Origin: Methylibium rhizosphaerae
Lineage (GTDB): Bacteria > Pseudomonadota > Gammaproteobacteria > Burkholderiales > Burkholderiaceae_C
Direction: 5' to 3'
Assembly: GCF_006386545.1 (NCBI RefSeq)
Contig: NZ_SWAR01000008.1
Location: 1-64,000 of the forward strand
Length of the DNA stretch: 64,000 nucleotides
Shown: positions 41,101 through 47,100 of the stretch, piece by piece
How positions within the stretch are numbered: position 1 is the stretch's first letter
How the letters are laid out: the number at the start of each line of letters is the position of its first letter
Position numbers and translations under genes: made by a program
Notes under the pieces: generated by a model
What the model was told of the DNA's origin: nothing
What the model saw: the letters and a program-made list of their open reading frames with translations, nothing else
The model's database searches: none

Positions 41101-44100
41101 TGATCGAGGCGGCGCTGGCGATGCGGCCGGAGGACCGCATGTCCAAGCACATCCGGCCGCCCACGGAGGCCGAGCAGCTGATCCCGGTGCCGTTCGGGGT
41201 GCCGGCGGGGACGGCGTTTGATCCGGAGATCGTGACTGGATCGGCCACCGGGCGCATGGGTGACGTCATCGAAGTCGATATCGAGGATGTGATCGCTCGC
41301 AGCTTGCTGGGGATCCCGGACAACGACAGCGCTGCATGGCGAGCCATGAGCGAAAGGGACAGGCAAGACGCAATCAACGAGATCAGCGACAAGAAGGTCC
41401 AACTGCGACTGAAGGACTTCGAGCTGGATTTCGCTTATGCGCTCGCCCTGCAGGAGCCCACTTCGCAGCTCAAGCTGGTGACAGAGTCAGCGTCGTCGAA
41501 CGTGCCGCTGTCGCGGGATCCAAATCTTGGTACCGCGACATTCACGGACACCGGACGGATGTACCTCGTGCCCAACATCACGAATGAAGACCTCGCGCGG
41601 CTGCGCCAAGGGCAGCCCGTGAGCGAGGGCAAGCAGGTCACGTTCACCGTGCACTTCACGCAGCTCGATGACGATGGCGTCACCCGGGTTCCGCGCCTGC
41701 TGTTCATCACCGTGCAGGCGAACGACTACGCCACGGTCAGCAACGTGTTCTTCGGCGATCGGCCGTTGGACGATCCAGGGTACTCGGCGATGCGGCTTCG
41801 GGGTGCAGTCAGCAAAGCAGCGGCGGACAACAGCACTATCGATAGGCTCGATGTCTACAAAGTTGAGCAGCGCTTGAGATACCTCGGGTTCCCCGCTATG
41901 GGGGCGTCCAACGCGCAGGGCCTACCAAGCCGTGCCAACAACTCCATTCAAGATTTCGACGTCAATGGGGAATGGGCGGAGGCTGAGCGCAGGGCAGCCT
42001 ATCTGTTTTCCAAGGTAGTCAACTACGGCAATGGTCCGGGTAGTCAGCAGTTGGTCAACTCGCCACATGGAAGTGGCTTCAACCAGACGGCCTATTTCGC
42101 GGCATTGGCCAGCGCGGCCAACAGCTTCGTTGTCGGCGCTGCGCGTGGGGCTGGGACGACGTTAAGTTGGCTCAATGCCTACAACGCGGCCCACTGGCTG
42201 AACATCCCTGGATCAGGCGTCCCGGGATGGAACAACTCGCAGACGGGTTCGTCGAGCCCTCAGCTCCCCAACGAAACGCTTCAGCAGTGGAAGGCGCGAA
42301 CGGGACAGGTCGAGTACTTCGGTACTAGCTGGCTGCGCGACGTTATGTTGGCTTCGAACTCTGCGGCGCCGGCGCTGCGCGGAGCCAGGCAATTCCTGTT
42401 CAACGGTGCCGTTGACGCGAACCATGGGTTCACGCCGTCCGGGCATGGCTCGCACGATCTCGGCATGGCGTTGGACCTGGGAATCAGGACCTATGTCAGC
42501 GCTATCCGTCCGGCCGGTGGCAGCAACAACGGCAACCAGTTCAACAGCCAGGAGACGGTCACGGTCGTGGCCAATGCTGTCGGTTGGAGCAACGACAACG
42601 CGGTCAGTCAAGCAGGGCAATCGACGCTTCCCGAGACCGCTGCGTATTACCAGCTCATAAATGGCGTCAACGTGAACCTGGGGAGCAACCGGCAGCAGTC
42701 TGCGGTGAAGGATTTCCTCTCCCTGTACTCGGTGACGCGCGACGGCGGTGGCACAGGCGCGGCCAACCAGGGCTCGCGGACCACCTTGACCCTGATCAAC
42801 GGAGGCACGAGGCGTGAGCAGGTGCGAACCGCCCTGTTTGGTGACGGCACCGCCGCCCATGGGTTGATTTCGAACGTGCTCGTCGGTGGAACCGGTGGCC
42901 AGAACAGCTTGCCGAACATCGGTCGCGTTCTGTCCAACCTCGGGATCACTGCGGCCACGTCGGGGGGCCATCAGAATCACTTCCACGTTTATTTGAGGCC
43001 GCCGCAGGCCTTGGACATTGGGGGCCATGCGCTTCATGCGGAAGTTTCACCGACGACCGAGCCGGCGATCGACGCCGCGATCCAACCCGAGGAGACTCTT
43101 GTGTTCGACATGCTCATTCCTCCCGAACCAATGGACCAGACGGTCCAAGTGATTGCGCAGGCCAGCGGCGCATCGCAGCCGGCGCCGGTCGCAACGCCGA
43201 AACGCAGCGGATTCGACAGCGTTCTGACCACGTGTCAGGACATGGAGTACCTCTATCCCGACTCCGCGGCGAACAGCTTCTCGCCGTTCAGCCTGCAGTT
43301 GCTGCGGCGCCTGGGGTCACCGGTCGATGGCTTGTCCCCCGAATGGCTGAAGGCCCTTAACCCGAAGATCACGTTGCTCGAAGCACCCAAGCATGGGCAG
43401 ATCAGCGTCGTCTCAGAATCGACCTACCACTACAACTACGCGCCGCAGAAGGGTTACGAGGGCACGGACCGCATTACCTATCTAGTCGAAGCTCAAGGCA
43501 AGCGCTTCAAGACCGTGCTCAACATCCTGGTCATGCCGCTGGTGTCGGAGGAGTACAAGTACTGCGCCGACATCAAATTCAGCGCCAGCCAGCTGCGCTT
43601 CGAACAGCTCTCCGGAACGGCGGTTGGCGAGGCGCTCGGCGAAGGCCCGCATGCCACTATCGTTCTCGACCTCGACGCGGCAGGGCATGGCTGGTTCGTC
43701 GATTCGACACCGGACGACAACACCGAATTCCTCCCCACCGCAGACCCCAACGTCTGGAAGGCCCGCCCCGGCAGCGCCGCCGAAGGCAAGATGGACATGC
43801 TCTCGGTGCTGCTGCACGAGTACGGCCACGCCCTCGGCCTGGAGCACAGCGCTGACGGCCGCGACTTCATGGGCGCGGCGCTGCAGCCCGGCGAGCGCCG
43901 CCTGCCTACTGCCGACGAACTCGCGCTGATGAGCCGCCTAGTGGCCGAACTCAAGGCCGAGCAAGCCGCAGACGGCAGCTCACCAGACGCACCGCCGTCG
44001 CCGACCTCGCCCACGGACCCCTTCCTGCCCACCCAGCAGCGCAGCAGCACTGGCACACGAGCGGCGCGCCGCGGCAGCCCGGCGTCGTCCGGCCCCGACT

Positions 44101-47100
44101 ACCTCGGCGTCGTCAACCCGACGCTCGCCAACGGCGACTTCGGTGCCGCCGATGGCATGGACGGCCTGGAGGGCTGGGTGGCCGAAGGCGAAGTGCAGGT
44201 CAACGGCGAAGTGGTCACGCTCGGCGAATCGGCCACCCGCCAGACCCACCTGGCGCAAGGCTTCTTGCTCAACCCGGGTGACCGCTTCCTGAGCTTCACG
44301 GTGGCCGACCGCTCGCTCAATGCCAACGGGAGCCGCGGCCCGGGCGACGCCTTCGAAGTCGCCCTGCTCAACGCCAACACCGGCTTGCCTGCACTCGGCA
44401 CGATCGCCGGCGTGGTGCCCCTGAGCCGCAGCGACGCCTTGCTCAACGTCCAGACCGACGGCACCGAGCGCCTGGCCTCCGGCGTGCGCAAGCTCGTCAA
44501 CGCCGACGGCACGGCCACCTACTACATCGAGCTGCCCACTGCGCTGGCCGGCACCCCGGTGATGCTGTCGTTCGACCTGCTCGGCTTCGGCGCCGCCCAC
44601 AGCAGCGTGGCGCTGCGCGACATCCGCCTCGTCAGCGACCCGGTCGCCACCAGCGACACCGTGTCGGCCGACGAAGACACCACCGCCACGGGCAACGTGC
44701 TCGGCAACGACATCGTCGCCAGCGACGTCGCGGCCCAGGTGGCGCTCGTGAGCGGCCCGCAGCATGGCGAGCTCACCCTCAACGCCGACGGCAGCTTCAG
44801 CTACCAGCCCGAAGCGAACTACTTCGGCGCCGACAGCTTCTCGTACCGCATCATCGATGCCGAAGGTCGCACGTCGAACACCGCCACGGTGCAACTCACG
44901 GTGCGCGCCGTCAACGACGCGCCCACCGTCACCGCAGCGGCGCCGGGCAGCGTGATGGCCGGCCGCCCGTACACCTTCGACCCGCTGGCCGGCGCATCGG
45001 ACGTGGAGGGCGCGACGCTGGCCGTCGACGTGCTCGCCGCACCGGCACACGGCACGCTGGTGCACAACGCAGACGGCAGCTACACCTACACGCCGGACCT
45101 CACCTACGTGGGCGAAGACAGCCTGAGCTACCGTGTCAGCGACGGCGAACTGGCCTCCGAACCGGTGACGCTGCACTTCACCGTGCTGCCGGCCAACACG
45201 GCACCGGTGGCTCGTGATGCCGAAGTGCATGTCGCCGAAGACGGCAGCCTGCTCATCGACCTCACCGCCTACGGTAGCGACGGCGAAGGCGATGCGATCG
45301 CGGGTAGCGTCGTTGCACCCCCCGCGCACGGCACGCTGGTGCAACAGCCCGACGGCCGCTGGCTCTACACGCCGGAAGCCAACTTCAACGGCCAGGACGG
45401 CCTGCGCTTCACGCTCAGCGACGGCCGCCTTGTCTCCAGCGAGGCGGTGCTCACGCTCGTTGTCGATGCGGTGAACGATGCGCCGGTGGCCGCCGACCTC
45501 GCCGCCAGCGTGGCCGAAGACGGGAGCGTGACGAACCAGCCCCAGGCCAGCGACGTGGACGGTGACCCGCTCACCGCCACCCTCGTCGCCGGCCCGGCCC
45601 ACGGCACTCTGGTGCTCAATGCCGACGGCCGCTTCACCTACACGCCGCACGCCAACTACGCCGGCAACGACAGCTTCACCTACCGCGTGAACGACGGCCA
45701 GGCCGACTCCAACGTCGCCACCGTGCAGCTCACCGTCACCGCGGTCAACGACGCGCCGGTGGCCCAAGACGCCGCCATCACGCTCGCTGAGGACGGCCAG
45801 GTCGTGGTGGACCTGCGCAGCCTCGGCCTCGACGTGGACAGCGCCGTGCTGGAGGTGGTGATCACGGCCGCACCGCAACACGGCACGCTCACGCGCAATG
45901 CCGATGGCCGCTTTACCTACGTGCCGGCGGCCAACTTCCACGGCGCAGACTTCGTGCGCTTCCGTCTGCGCGACGAAGAACTGGAGTCGAACGAAGCCAC
46001 GCTGACCTTCACCGTGGCCGCGGTGAACGACGCCCCCACGCTGGCCAACCGCACCCAAACCCTGCTCGAAGACGGCGTGCTCGCGATCAACCCGCTGGCT
46101 GGCGCGGTGGACGTGGACGGCGACGCCCTGGCGGCCCGCATCGTGGCCGGCCCGCAGCACGGCACGTTGACGCTGAATGCCGACGGCACCTTCAGCTATG
46201 CCGCGCAGGCCGACTACTTCGGCGCCGACAGATTCACCTACGTGGTGAGCGACGGCACGGCCGAGTCCGAGGTGGCCACGGTGAGCCTCACCGTCACCGC
46301 GGTCAACGATGCCCCGGTGGCCCACGATGCCAGCGCCACGCTTGACGAGGACGGCACGCTCGTCTTCGACCTGCGCTCCTTCGGCCTGGACGTGGACAAC
46401 GCCGGGCTGAATGCACTGATCGTCGAGCCGCCGGCACACGGTAGCCTCACGCTCAACGCCGATGGCAGCTACACCTACGTGCCGCAGGCCGACTTCCACG
46501 GCATCGACACCCTGCGCTTCCGCCTGCGCGACGACGAGCTCGAATCCAACGTCGCCACGCTGAGCCTGGTGGTGCGCGCCGTCAACGACGCGCCGACGCT
46601 GCAAAACCGCACGGAGACCCTGATCGAAGACGGCGTGCTGACGATCCAACCGCTCGCGGGTGCTCTGGATGTCGACGGCGACTCGCTCACGGCCGCCATC
46701 GTCGAAGGCCCGTTGCACGGCGCGCTCAGCGTCCACGCCGACGGCAGCTTCAGCTACACGCCGCTGGCCAACTTCAACGGCACCGACAGCTTCAGCTGGC
46801 GCGTGAGCGACGGCACGGCCACGTCGGCCGTGGCGACCTTCAGCATCACGGTGGCCGCCGTCAACGACGCCCCCACCGCGCTGGACAGCCTGGCCATCGG
46901 CGAAGAAGACCAGGCGCTGATCCTCGCCCGGAGCGACTTCGACGTGGCCGATGTCGATGGCGATGCCTTGAGCATCCGCATCACCGGCCTGCCGGCCGAA
47001 GGCGTGCTACAGCGCAAGGTGCAAGTGGCCGGCGAGGACAGCTGGCTCGACGTGGTGGTGGGCGACGGCTTCACCCAGGCCGACATCGAGGCCGGCAGCC

